Assembly: GCA_030220185.1 (NCBI GenBank)
Contig: JASPKZ010001230.1
Location: forward strand, 248,001 to 312,000
Direction of reading: 5' to 3'
DNA from: Diploptera punctata
Taxonomy: Eukaryota; Arthropoda; Insecta; Blattodea; Blaberidae
DNA: 64,000 bases
A program made the position numbers and the translations under genes. Positions 52,278 to 62,957 of the stretch are shown piece by piece; within the stretch, counting starts at the first letter, position 1, and every line of letters starts with the position of its first letter. The notes below the pieces were generated by a model that saw nothing but the letters and a program-made list of their open reading frames with translations, searched no databases and was not told the origin of the DNA.

Positions 52278-52689
52278 TAGCATCGCATGTAGACAGTTAA
52301 TTATACTTTATATAGGTTTATATCATATAGTATGGCATAGTACTTTTAAAGTTAAAAAACCTGGCACCCACAGCCCAGCTGGCAAAAGGGAAACTCGGCG
52401 GTCAAAAGGTTAAATTAAACCTCATAATGTGATTTCTTAATGATTTTAAAACATAAATACAGATTTGTTGTGTATGATGCAAAGGCACTGGAAAAGCATA
52501 GGCAATATGTTCATCATTCTTCATGTGTTTATAAACAAACATGGTGGTGAAATTATCATTCGATGAATGTAAGTGGTAACTGAAGTGTTATTGGAAAAGG
52601 GGGGAATGTTGTTGAAGTTAAATGATGCTGGAGGTTTGAATTTGGTATACCACCACCACCACCACCAAGGGTAACAATAACAAAAATCT

Positions 52690-53560
52690 GATACAAGTTT
52701 GAAGTCGATGAAACGGTGCGAGATGCGTTGAAAGGTCAATGTAGCAGATGCAGTCATGCAGGTTTTTGCATGATCCCCAAAGAAGTATTGAGGCAATGTT
52801 CTCATGAGATTGGTTTTGAGAAATCCAGTGTTCATCGAATTTTCCGAGCTCAAAAATGGAAGCCATACTTTCTGAGACTTATCCACGCATTTAATGAGGA
52901 TGGCTCAGATAGGCAACTGCAATTTTGTGAATAGTTCCTGCATAAGTGTGACGAAAGAGAAGATTTTCAAGACTCGAATGTTTGGTCAGATGAAACCACA
53001 TTTAAACTTAATAGCACAATTAATATGCATAATTGTTTGTACTGGTCTAACAATCTTCCAGGAGTAACAATGTGTGTGGTCTGTCTTCCAGAGGATTAAC
53101 TGGGCCGAACTTCCTTGAAGAGACTGTCATAGGTCAGACTACTGGAAGTGTTGGAAGTCATGATTCCATGTCAAATGTTGATTCCATATCTTAATGATCT
53201 CATTGAGAATGAAAAATGATGCTTACTTCCAACAAGATGGGGCTCCACCTCACTTTTATACAGACGTGAGAAATTTTCTCGATCACACATTCAATCAGAG
53301 AAGGATAGAACAAAGAGAAAGTGCTATGGAGTTCCTGTCTTGATCTCCCAATTTAACCCCTATTCTTCTACCTTTGAGGAACATTAAAAACTACAAACAC
53401 CGGAGGAACTGAGAGATCGGATTGAACATGCCATCAATGATATTCCATTAGTAATAATCCATATGGTATATCGTTATGTTCGATACCGTTGTTGGGAGTG
53501 TACTGTAGCAGAAGGTGGACATTTTGAACATGTACAGACTTAGGAGTTTAAGGAATACAA
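52690..53560 (+). pseudogene. Tc1/mariner-type transposase, decayed
   Basis: 52716-52934 has a helix-turn-helix-like segment ending SVHRIFRAQKWKPYFLRLIH and AFNEDGSDRQLQFCE. A DE-type motif follows (NVWSDETTFKLN, about 52974), then a QDGAPPH-like stretch (CAAGATGGGGCTCCACCTCA at 53232) and a C-terminal IEHAINDIP and RYRCWECTVAEGGHFEH. Frames change several times. Ends of the element are not identified. Confidence 0.7.
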
Positions 53561-53844
53561 CACAATAAAAATTGTATTTCTGTCTCATTGCGTTGTTTAC
53601 AAATAATGTTTGAAAGAGCACATACATCAATTTGAGACACTCTGCCTCATAATATTAATTCCCATTGTAGAATTTTTATTAAAACATGTGAGTATCTGAT
53701 AGAAACAGAAATGCATTAGAACGTTACATATTTTCAAAATTAACAATATTTTTAGATATGGTTTGATAGGAAATATTTGTTCCATAAGATTTCAAAAAAT
53801 ATTAAAACTGATGTAAGATAACAATATCATAGTTTTTTGTTTCT

Positions 53845-54185
53845 GGTCAGAAAAACATAAGATACATGTAAACACAAAATTATTAAAGCAGTTAGAAAAA
53901 ACAAACTCACTATATGGAAAAAAAAAATTATATACAGAAGACCGAGAGAATTACGAATTTTGAAATTCCTGGGGAAAGGAGCCTAATAAAAAAGTTCTTT
54001 GGACCACAAAAAGAGGGAGCAGGAGTCGAGATCTACGGCCGACAACTTAAAGATCAGTCTGTACCAACTGATGATGAAGCACAGAAGCTTTGAAATGCAT
54101 TTTACAAAAAAACAACAATATGAGGTAAGATGAATACTGACCAAACTTATTTATTAAATGAACCTCATAATGTTACTTCCTAATA
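53845..54185 (+). mobile_element. Penelope (P1) terminal fragment, single arm with tail
   Basis: Encodes worn EKHKIHVNTKLLKQLEKTNS and NFEIPGERSLIKKFF, then the terminal repeat ending CAATATGAGGTAAGATG and tail AATGAACCTCATAATGTTAC. The left arm is absent. Confidence 0.7.
54068..54110 (+). ncRNA. Hammerhead ribozyme remnant
   Basis: CTGATGA 54068-54074, extra T 54075, helix II GAAGC/GCTTT (54076-54080 with 54087-54091), GAAA 54092-54095, self-complementary TGCA as helix III, then TT. Helix I is not convincing. Confidence 0.55.
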
Positions 54186-55113
54186 TATTTTCATAACAAC
54201 ATAGTTCATCTCAACTTTAATCTAATGTTAGTATCAATTTATATAAATGTAAGCCTTTAATAATTCTAACAAAATAATATGCTTTATTATACTATAAAAA
54301 ATGTGGAAACTTACAAAATAATAACTGGAAGTACAGCAAATATAAATCACAAGCAACTATCATCTGTGTGTGAAAGATCATTACAATATTAAAAACTTAC
54401 TTAAAACTCAAAAACTTGGAAAAAATGTTTATTCTTAAAGCAGGAGACTGAACAAAAATTAAGCTAAATATCAGAAAATAGTCCTAAATGCACAAGAAAT
54501 CTATTTGTTGTGCTTGCTAACGCTACTATTGTCCAGAATAATTAAACAACCATTTATTAATGTTAACTCTGAATTTTGAAAATAATGGCAGAAATGTTGC
54601 CAAGTTTGAGTGTCTTGTGTTCAATATTCACTGGTTTTCCAGTGGACTTATTATTGTCCTTTAATTCCTGAATTGTAAAGAGTCTTGGATTTTGAAGAAC
54701 AAACTTGACATGTGATACACATCATTTGAAATAATCTTTCCTGTAATTAGCATATAAATGTAGAGTTCATATACCTCAACACTATAGCCTGGATTTATAT
54801 GCATTTTTTAAATATAATCATTTAAAACCAATACACTTTATAATTCTTATCTGCACAAATAAATATATATTTTATCTCTCAACTATTTTATTAACTATTA
54901 CCTTTCCAACTTCTTGTCACTGGTTAATTTCTAATAAATATTTCTCTGTAACACTGGTCAACATGATTTTTGTCTCATGAGTACCAATAGTTGTACTTAA
55001 TGCAGTTTTTTATTGTGTTTTCAAATATGTATTCGGAATTTCTCCATCACCCACAGTTTTTTTATTTCAATTTCAATTAATGAATTTAAATAATATTTTT
55101 TTTAATAAACCTA

Positions 55114-55305
55114 GATTTCTTCCTGGAAAATCTTGGCGCAGTGAGCGATGAGCACGGGGAACACTTTCATCAGGAGATTTCAGCTATGGAAAAGAGATAT
55201 CAAGGCAAGTGGAATCCTAATATGCTGGCCGATTATTGTTGGACCATCAAGAGGGATGCTCCACAGGCAAAATATAGCAGAAAATTGTCATTTCTTACTT
55301 TCTAG
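55114..55305 (+). pseudogene. Fragment of a conserved arthropod protein of unknown, probably mobile, origin
   Basis: Open for 63 codons up to TAG at 55303: DFFLENLGAVSDEHGEHFHQ, EISAMEKRYQGKWNPNMLAD, YCWTIKRDAPQAKYSRK. I recall DEHGE-FHQ-I-MEKRYQGKW-ADYCW as a frequent dispersed motif in arthropod predicted proteins; the function is unknown to me. It is isolated, with no upstream coding, and is probably a relic. The other open frame here (55148-55549) is a shadow. Confidence 0.55.
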
Positions 55306-56039
55306 GCGAGTCCGAATGTTCGAATATTGTGTAGTTACGAATGTAGAAAATATTAAAGTGTTTGAAATTATAAATGCCTGTCTCTCAGAAACCTTGCGTG
55401 ATGGAGAAAAAACGATATATTTGAATTCAGGAGAAAAAATACTATCAGAATCACATATTTTTCTTTCTGAGACAAAAAAAAGTTTCTTTTTTGTTGCTCA
55501 GTGTATTCAATTGGGTATAAAACTCACAATATGTAATTCAGGTTTGTAGTTGAAGGTTTTTGAAAAATAAGGCTATTATAGCATTGAAGTAATCCTTTCT
55601 CACGAATGTATTCAACATATTCAGAATTGATTCTCTAAATTTCCTAAAATTATAACAAACTTGGAGCTTTAAAATAATTCCTTGCAATGCTCACTTTGTC
55701 TGGCAGATCAAACTGCAGTATTATCATCTCCAGAAGTTTGAAATGTTGCAAAATTGCATTCAAGCTTAGTAAAATGTTAGATAAAAAGAACTAATTGCAA
55801 ATCAACTTATCATATCATAAAAAAAAGCATTATGACAATACAAAAATAAAAAAGCATTTCACACATATCTGTAACAACATGTGATGTGAGAAGTTTATAT
55901 TTTTCAGTGACTTGTAAAATCAAACTTTAGTATGACTTTCAATTTAAAACCCATCAACCATAAATATGATTTTCCACAAAATAAAAAGTTTGATTCTCAA
56001 AATGTATTTTTAACATTATGTCATATTTTCAGAATTAAG

Positions 56040-56880
56040 GATGAGGAGAAGAGTGGGAGGTAATGACAGTGGAGATAGAAGAAAACATCTGTGCAATGGA
56101 AACTCTGATTAAGGAAGATTTTCAATTGACCTATAAGGATATCGAGAGAACCCTAGGGATTAGTTTGCCAAGTATTTTCATCATCGTACATCAACATTTA
56201 AGAGTGAATAAAACGTCATCTTGATGGGTGCTGTTCCACTTGTCAGAAAGGCAGAACTGTAGAGAAATGCTGGAGAGATTCAACAACAAGTATTCCTGTC
56301 AGTATCAGACATCATAAAAGGCAATAAAAGTTGGATCCATCAGTACGACCTCGAAACAAAGCACAAATCATCAGTCTTAGGTTTTTCTAGATGGGCAGTC
56401 TTTAGCTAAGGTCAAGAGGGCTAGGAGTGTGGGGAAGAAAATTACGGCCACTTTCTTCTCAACAAATGGTTTTCTGGCAACTGTTATGCAGAGGATCAGA
56501 GGTCAGTTACCACTAACTCCACCCCAAAGTCTTGTCAAAAATCCTGAAGAACCAGCCAAGGACTGCAGGAAATTCTACTCCTCCACATCAATACCTCTTC
56601 CCACACACCCAATGCAACAATCGAGTTTCTGAAAAATATGCTAGTGAAATTAGTGATTCATCCAGCCTATAATTCCAATTTGGCACCGTGCAACTTTTTT
56701 TTGTTCCTGAAGGTGAAGAATCGCATGCATGGAAACCGATTTCACAACCTAGAAAATGATGTTGCAGCCAACTTGGAGTAGATGGATGCAATATCTGAGA
56801 ATGAGTGGAGTGGCTGCTTTCAGATGGTTCCAGGGAATTCAATTGTGTATTGAATAAGCTGTGGAGTACTTTAAAAATAT
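56040..56880 (+). pseudogene. mariner transposase relic
   Basis: Broken frames keep IVHQHLRVNK (56190), NKSWIHQYDLETKHKSS (56325, in place of the DETW-Y-PETK motif), KVKRARSVGKKITATFF-like (56405), and HPAYNSNLAPCNFFLFLKVK (56660), where the third catalytic D is N. It is much older than the mariner at 12418-13741, and no TIRs are visible. Confidence 0.72.
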
Positions 56881-57059
56881 GTAATAGTTATGGAAACTGT
56901 ATCATGGTCCACTGTTGCATGATTCAAAACTTATCTAATGACCCTCACATTGTGTTGCAGGTATTGAAGTTGCTAGTAATTATAAGTTTATTTATAGATA
57001 TAAAAAATAAAACATGTTACTGAAATGCTCTTCATACTTATTAATCAAGATATCAGAGT

Positions 57060-57400
57060 TTGAAGAGAAAAATTATATGCTCAGACTGGGGCTTGAACCC
57101 AGGACCTTTCACACTCTAGGCGAAATAAATGTCTTCTTAATGAAAGAAGACACCATTTGCAATATAAAAAAACAAGGTTTCATATCATTTGGTGCACTGG
57201 AATTTGCAACGTATATAACAGGAAAATTTATGTTTAGGTTGGAACTTGCTCAGGTAGCTTACTAGGTTAAAGCATTTGCCTAGAGTGTGAAAGGTCCTGT
57301 GTTCAAGCCCCAGTCTGAGCGTATAATTTTTTCTTCAAATATGATTTATCCATCTTTGAGACGTATGAAATGAATAATAAAAACATCGAAAGATATCAGA
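57060..57400. repeat. tRNA-like T2 hairpin
   Basis: A truncated minus core (57078-57122, ends at CTCTAGGCGAA) is joined to the outer sequence and a plus core (57248-57320: GGTAGCTTACTAGGTTAAAG, TGTTCAAGCCCC). The tail ATGATTTATCCATCTTTGAG and ATGAAATGAATAATAAAAAC follow. Same layout as 30621-31033. Confidence 0.7.
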
Positions 57401-57559
57401 GCTTCAAATGGGCGTCACCTACTAGTGATTATCTCAAATACTAGGTTTTGCTTCCTCTATCACTCATGTTCATTTGACCCAACAGGATGCACCAGAACAC
57501 AACATAATATCTGATCCAAAAGCTAATAATAACCTTGACATATTTATCATAGTGTAACA

Positions 57560-57625
57560 TTTGAGCTTATGTCCGCGCGGCCATGAACCTATGGGTTCGA
57601 TAGTGCCAGTGAGTAAGTAAGTAAC
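57560..57625 (+). repeat. LINE 3' end (family A), short
   Basis: GAGCTTATGTCCGCGCGGCC, ATGAACCTATGGGTTCGATA and GTGAGTAAGTAAGTAA: only the last 60 bases of family A. Confidence 0.82.
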
Positions 57626-58334
57626 ATTTGAGGTAGAGTTTGCAATATGAATATGGAATTTTGTCAGCAAGGTAAGGCTTCCGGTTCTTGATTTTATCCA
57701 ATCATCATTTGAACTAGAGAAGGCTGATGATTGATGGAAACTCAGAAAACAAGTGCTCTATAAAATATCTGTATTCAACATTTAGAATAGCAAGCCTTGT
57801 TTTATTATCTATAGCACATTTTGTTGCACATTACATGAAATTGTAAATCAGAACTTAAAAATGAAGTATTATGTTCTATAAGGGGCAACAAAGGTAAACT
57901 TCATGGGAAAGATTGTGTGTATGTGTTCATGTTAGATTGATAGTTGGTATAAATGAGGTCTATTTTCAATTTATACACCACTTCAGCAGATGTGTATTTG
58001 CATTTATACAGAGAGGAGTGTACGTTAAACTGTTTGTATGTAGTATACAATAAATAACTGAAAGCAGATTAATACTTTATAATGATTTTAAATATTTGAA
58101 AAATTAATCATTCATAATTTATTAGGCACAAACATGATACAGTATATGACTTTTATGTAAGATATTGTCTGTCTGACTTGTATTTAAATAATGTTCTTAT
58201 GACCTAATAAGACTTCAGAGTACTTTTGCTGTATCTTCATCAACTGTGGTCCCATTTACATTGTATGCCAACTACATTTAGAGACCCTTATTTTTTTAGG
58301 AACAAAGTTTTACAAAATTCAAACTAAAAAATAT

Positions 58335-58812
58335 ATATATACAAACTTCTAGGACTTGTAGAGGGGACTGAGCTCATAATATTCAGAATTGGAAACCATG
58401 TCTGGAAATTTGCCGTTTCTGTGCTACAGCCATTTGAAACCAAGCATTCCTGAACGTATGTCACATGTCTCCACAAGTAATAGCTTCACAATTCGTCTAA
58501 ATTGAACATTTCCCTATTGAGTTTTTTTAAAAAAATGACAAATTTTTTTGAAATTCTGAAACCTGCAAAAGTTGATTGTAAAGGGTGTATCAGGGATTAT
58601 TAATGAGTTCAATTGTAAAACAAGTGATGTATTGTGTCAGACCTCATAATAAATTACTTGTAAAAGTGGTCGCGTTAAAAACATTTTTTCAAATGGCTAC
58701 AGCACGGAAATGGCAAGTTTCTGGACATGGTTTCCAATTCTAAATATTATCAACTCAGTCCCCTCTACAAGTCCTAGAAGTTTGTAAGGGGAATTTTAGA
58801 GCACCCTGTATA
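58335..58812 (+). mobile_element. TIR element with about 105-bp inverted repeats
   Basis: Left arm CAAACTTCTAGGACTTGTAG to about 58444 and right arm 58695-58786 (complement), both containing CATGGTTTCCAATTCT-type sequence. The right end GCACCCTGTATATA resembles the ends of mariner/Tc1-type elements here. No ORF; the left end appears slightly truncated. Confidence 0.75.
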
Positions 58813-59259
58813 TATACATTGAACATCACTTGAATAATAATGAATTACTTAGAAAAATAGTGCTAAATATTTATAAAGCACATGACCCATATTTAAATAA
58901 CATATTCAATATTATTATTTTAATATCAATTTTATAAAACAAATTCAGATTTTAAAATCTAATTATCTCCAGAAAAAAATTATGTAATAACAATTTAATT
59001 AAATTAAAAAAACACTTTGCTTATAAAATTTAGAACTATGAAGCACCAAAATATGAACAAACTGTGAAATGTATTATATTTGAAATTGTAATGTATGGAT
59101 CCAAAAAAAACAATTAAATCTATTTAAGTAAGAAAAACCTGCTCAGTTGGTTAAGCATAGTAATTTTAATTTCCTTATATTACAATATCAAATTTCCATT
59201 GTAAAGAATTAATTTGAAATATTCTAATTTTCATTTATAGCCTATTTAGAGAAAGAAAA

Positions 59260-59600
59260 GAGTGGCGGAAGGGAAATTTGGATTTTAAATAAAAGAAACT
59301 CTCATAAACTTCAAGTAAGCCAAATGCGCTTCTTACGATCATTGGTAGGAGTTAATAGACTGGATCACCAAAGGAACACTATTATCAGAGGAAAACTTGG
59401 AGTAACAAGTTTAAATGAAGATATACAAAGATACCAACAAGAATGGAAAAATCATCTGAGGAGAATGGCAAGAAATAGACTTCCACAATTGGCATTCCAA
59501 TATACCCCAACTGGACATAGGGACCAAGGAAGATCAAAACATCGGTGGAAAGATCAAGACCATCTTCACTAGGTTTACTGTACAGGCCACATGGCCTAAA
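59260..59600 (+). mobile_element. LINE ORF2 C-terminal end
   Basis: 59324-59572 encodes MRFLRSLVGVNRLDHQRNTI, IRGKLGVTSLNEDIQRYQQE, WKNHLRRMARNRLPQLAFQY and GRSKHRWKDQDHLH, ending near TGTACAGGCCACATGGCC. Open over 82 codons, 5'-truncated. Confidence 0.75.
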
Positions 59601-60074
59601 ACGAATTTGCTCATGATGATGAAAAGAGTGACATAATAAACCAGTATAATAAACATCATTGCCTTCCTTAGGAATTTGATTGATGTCAGGATAATTTGTG
59701 ATATAAAAAATTTTTAAAGTTTCCAAAGAAGACAATAATGATTGTTGCACTGATTCATGTCACTTTGCTCTTTCTCTAAATAGAATACACTGTATTCTGC
59801 TTATAAGTATAAATAAAAGAAATAGCAATAATTTCAAAACTATGCATCCAAGTTGAGGGTTGCAAGGAATAGTGACGTTCATTTCATCACCTCTCCTATC
59901 CAAATCTCATCCTCAACCTGCTCTGGAGACCGAGTACTTGCGGTATAAACACATTATCTTAATGTAGAATCGAATTTGCTACATTAGTGGGAACCCCACA
60001 AAAATACCCCTTTGGGCCAGCAACCCATCGGGCAAAAAATTTATGTTTGCTTTCAAGTCTCCCAAGCCTCGGTT

Positions 60075-60985
60075 GATACAATATGGAAATCAATACAAAG
60101 AAAACTAAAGTGATGGCTTTTTCTTTTTGGAAATACCCTATGCCTAGCAAAATTGTTTTGGGCGATGAAATTTTAGAATGAGTACTTACTTACTTACTTA
60201 CTTACTCACTGGCACTATCGAACCCGTAGGTTCATGGCCGCGCGGACATAAGCTCCCCATACATCCCTATCCTGAGCTAATGTTTTCCAATCATACCCTG
60301 TATAATCTACTTTCCTCAAATCATAGTTAATGTTATTAATTTTAGAATGAGTAAGTTAATTTAATTATTTGGGTTATAATTTAATGGAAATTAATACAAA
60401 AAAAACTAAAGTGATGGCTTTTTTTGGAAATACCCTGTGTCTAGCAAAATTGTTTTGGGTGATGAAATTTTAGAATGAGTAAATTCATTTAATTATTTCG
60501 GTTATAATTTAACATTTCAAGATGAAGCTGATATAGCAAATAAAATCACAAATTTCACAAAAACAATGGGAATAATTAATAGTATTATGAAACCATCTTT
60601 AGTGCAAAAGAACACAAGATTATGGCTTTATAAGGTTCTTGCAAGACCAGCATTAATATATGGTAGTGAAGCATGACAATACAAAGAAGAGATGAGTGCC
60701 GAATAACAGAAAATGAGATGCAATTTATGCGCCATGCAGTAGGCTATACAAAGTGGGACCATAAAAGAAATGAGGAAATTATGGAAGAGTTGGATGTAGA
60801 ACCCATTCTCCATCATAAACAAAATTACCAGAACAACTGAAAAGCCCATCTTCAACAAATGCCATCTCACAGAATTCCAAAAGCTATGCTTTGTTACTGC
60901 TCTCAAAGCAAAAGATTGCTGGGATGTCCAAAAAAGCGCTGGATGGAAAATTCCTCTGAGACCATAACAGCCACATTGCCTAATA
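60075..60985 (+). mobile_element. LINE RT fragment with an internal duplication
   Basis: 60495-60980 encodes NYFGYNLTFQDEADIANKIT, FTKTMGIINSIMKPSL, TRLWLYKVLARPALIYGSEA and MEELDVEP-like, RWMENSS. A segment of about 105 bp (AACTAAAGTGATGGCTTTTT to ATTTTAGAATGAGTA) is present twice, at 60104-60186 and 60402-60481, and a family A LINE end sits between the copies. Confidence 0.7.
60183..60337 (-). mobile_element. LINE 3' end (family A) inserted in another LINE
   Basis: TACTTACTTACTTACTTACT (60182) is the reversed TAAG tail, then GGTTCATGGCCGCGCGGACA and ATCATAGTTAATGTTATT. ATTTTAGAATGAGTA stands on both sides (60171-60185 and 60340-60354), a probable target duplication. Confidence 0.82.
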
Positions 60986-61089
60986 CTTGTATGGATGATG
61001 ATGATGATGCATCCAAGTTGATTAAGATTGATACCATATGACAGTGGAAGTTTTACTCCATTGTTGTTGTTAGAAGAGTCGCGCATGCA

Positions 61090-61780
61090 CAGATTATTTC
61101 ATAAGAGAATTCTTATCGTATCTTGGATCACTTAGCATGTGGACACCACAGCACATCTTTTGTCTTCTATCATTAGCAGATGAGGCAACCTTCCACGTTA
61201 GTGGAAAAATAAACACACACAATTGTCGCACCTGGAGGTCAGAAAATCTGCATGTCGTAATTGAACAGCAACGGGACACCCCTAAATGGAATGTTTAGTG
61301 TGGGATCATGCATAACAGAATCACAGGTTCTTTTTTTTTTTCTGAGAAGACAGTCACTGCAAACACGTACCCATATATTGCAGCTATACACTGTGCCCCA
61401 ACTCCCTGATGGAACAATTTTCCAGCAAGATGGGGCTCCACCACATTTTGCTCATGTAGTTTGTACATTCTTAGACAAACAATTCCCTGTTAGATGGATT
61501 GGAAGAGGATCACCGTACATCACTTGGTCTGCCAGATCACCTGATTTTTTGCTGTGGGGGTTTGTTAAGGATCAGATCTACAGGACACCAGTATATGATT
61601 TGGTAGACTTACAAGAAAGAATTAATGCTGTTGTCAACAATGTTACACCACAGATGCTTCATAACATATGAGTTGAGGTTGAATACCGGTTGGACATTTC
61701 CCATGCCACTAATGGAAGCCATATTGAGGTTTATGGAACTAAAGTAAAAAAAATTCCAGTTTTCACTCTTTGTAGCAATT
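61090..61780 (+). pseudogene. Tc1/mariner-type transposase, C-terminal two thirds
   Basis: 61261-61671: TVPQLPDGTIFQQDGAPPHF (second acidic motif QDGAPPH), LDKQFPVRWIGRGSPYITWS, ARSPDFLLWGFVKDQIYRTP. In this family the usual PPRSPDLTPLDFFLWG has a shorter SPDF here, so a few residues are missing at the third acidic site. After the stop the frame continues VEVEYRLDISHATNGSHIEV. The N-terminus is worn (61195-61260). Confidence 0.75.
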
Positions 61781-62066
61781 AGATTCATCTATAGATTCGT
61801 ATTAGTTCAGAAGTTATAACTATTTATTTATAATACTTATAAGCAGAACACCCTGTATAATAAAACTTATTTTGCTGAGTATATCTTAGATCATCAAGTT
61901 TCCAAGACTGCCACTCCACTGAAAATTACTTTTTTTAAAAGTTTCATTCTACAGGCAGAAAAAAATATATACATCTAAGGAAAATATTAGCTTATATCTA
62001 GATGGGAATGAAAAGTTTGTTAAAGAATTTTTGTAAATAGTTTTGTGAATTTGTAATAATAAAAAA

Positions 62067-62325
62067 AGGTTAAGTGATCCCACTACATGCCTTAGGAGGC
62101 CCTTGGGGTAGTATGAGGTTAAGTCTCCTATCTTTCTAGATAATTTACACAAACTGGATTGTCAGCCCTGAGTAATGGCTGCCTTTACCCTCAGAACATG
62201 CGTCTGGTACTCGGCTATGGTGCCACCAAAAGGTTTAGGCCAGTTTAAAAATCCTGACACAGCTGGGGACTCAAACCCTCAACCTTCTGGTTGTAGCATA
62301 TTGAATTAATCAACTATATTACAGA
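62067..62325 (-). repeat. SINE family B, worn copy
   Basis: AAGTGATCCCACTACATGCC, GCCCTTGGGGTAGTATGAGG, TGGCTGCCTTTACCCTCAGA and TGGTGCCACCAAAAGGTTTA follow the family B order at lower identity; the head is degraded. Confidence 0.75.
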
Positions 62326-62444
62326 TACTCTTAGAAAATTTCAAAATACAAAGAAAATTTAACGAGTAATTAAAATGAAAATGTTACTGACAAGAAAATC
62401 GTAAATCCAAATTTTCAAAATCGCAGTTTACACTCTGAATTATA

Positions 62445-62957
62445 TACAGGGCTATCCACAAAGAAGGAACAGACTTCAAACATTTATTTCTTCCAAACTA
62501 CAAAAAATAGAAACACGATTCCAACGTTCTTGGAAAGAGAAAAGTTCAAATTTCACTATTTTATGAATTCAATATGAGCACTATGTGTTACATGACAAAT
62601 ATCAAAACAGTGGCTCATTTCTTGCCACGAATCAGCTGGTCTCTATTATCGAATTCACAGCTTCAACAATTTAATGTCGCAGATTTTCAAGAGTGTCAGG
62701 CATAGGGGGGGGGGGACACGGTCGTCAGGTCTGGTGACCTGGGAGGCCACCGGCGATGAAGTTGATTTTCTGCTCCTCCTCTTCCAATCCAACATTCTAT
62801 TGTGTCGCCATTTTGATATAAACAACAGTGCCAATGCGGCCATAATCGGAACTTCAAACTTTTCTCCTTCCAGGAACATTGGAATTGTTTTTTTATTTTT
62901 TTGTAGTGTGGAAGAAATAAATATTTGAAGTCTCTTGCTTCTTTCTGAATAGTCCTG
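62445..62957 (-). mobile_element. mariner-type TIR element with about 120-bp inverted repeats
   Basis: TACAGGGCTATCCACAAAGA at the left; complement TACAGGACTATTCAGAAAGA at the right, with TA on both sides. Arms stay similar for about 120 bp (ATTTATTTCTTCCA, GGAGAAAAGTT). The minus strand of the interior gives WPPRSPDL-like and DTLENLRH-IVEAVNSIIET, a transposase C-terminus. A run of 11 G is at 62705-62715. Confidence 0.75.

Larger units (their letters stand above)
51107..52409 (+). mobile_element. piggyBac-like element, TTAA target
   Basis: TTAA stands on both sides (51103-51106 and 52410-52413). TIRs CCTTTTGTACGCC and complement of GGCGGTCAAAAGG. Ends are GC-rich. The interior is mostly worn, with an acidic N-terminal ORF (51436-51636) and a SINE B insertion. 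Without the SINE it is about 1.0 kb, so it is a deletion derivative. Confidence 0.83.
50962..52450 (+). mobile_element. Penelope-like hairpin split by a piggyBac-like element
   Basis: The exact duplication ACATAAATACAG is at 50950-50961 and 52451-52462. Perfect arms (AACATTCTTACCTCATATGT ... TTGTTGGACGATC and complement) around a loop at about 51020-51035. The tail ATTAAACCTCATAATGTGAT is separated from the arms by the 1.3-kb insertion at the TTAA following the right arm. Confidence 0.9.

Noticed and set aside
55148..55549. ORF of 133 codons as a gene
   Set aside because: It is in a shifted frame relative to the conserved DEHGE-FHQ block, whose frame is the meaningful one.
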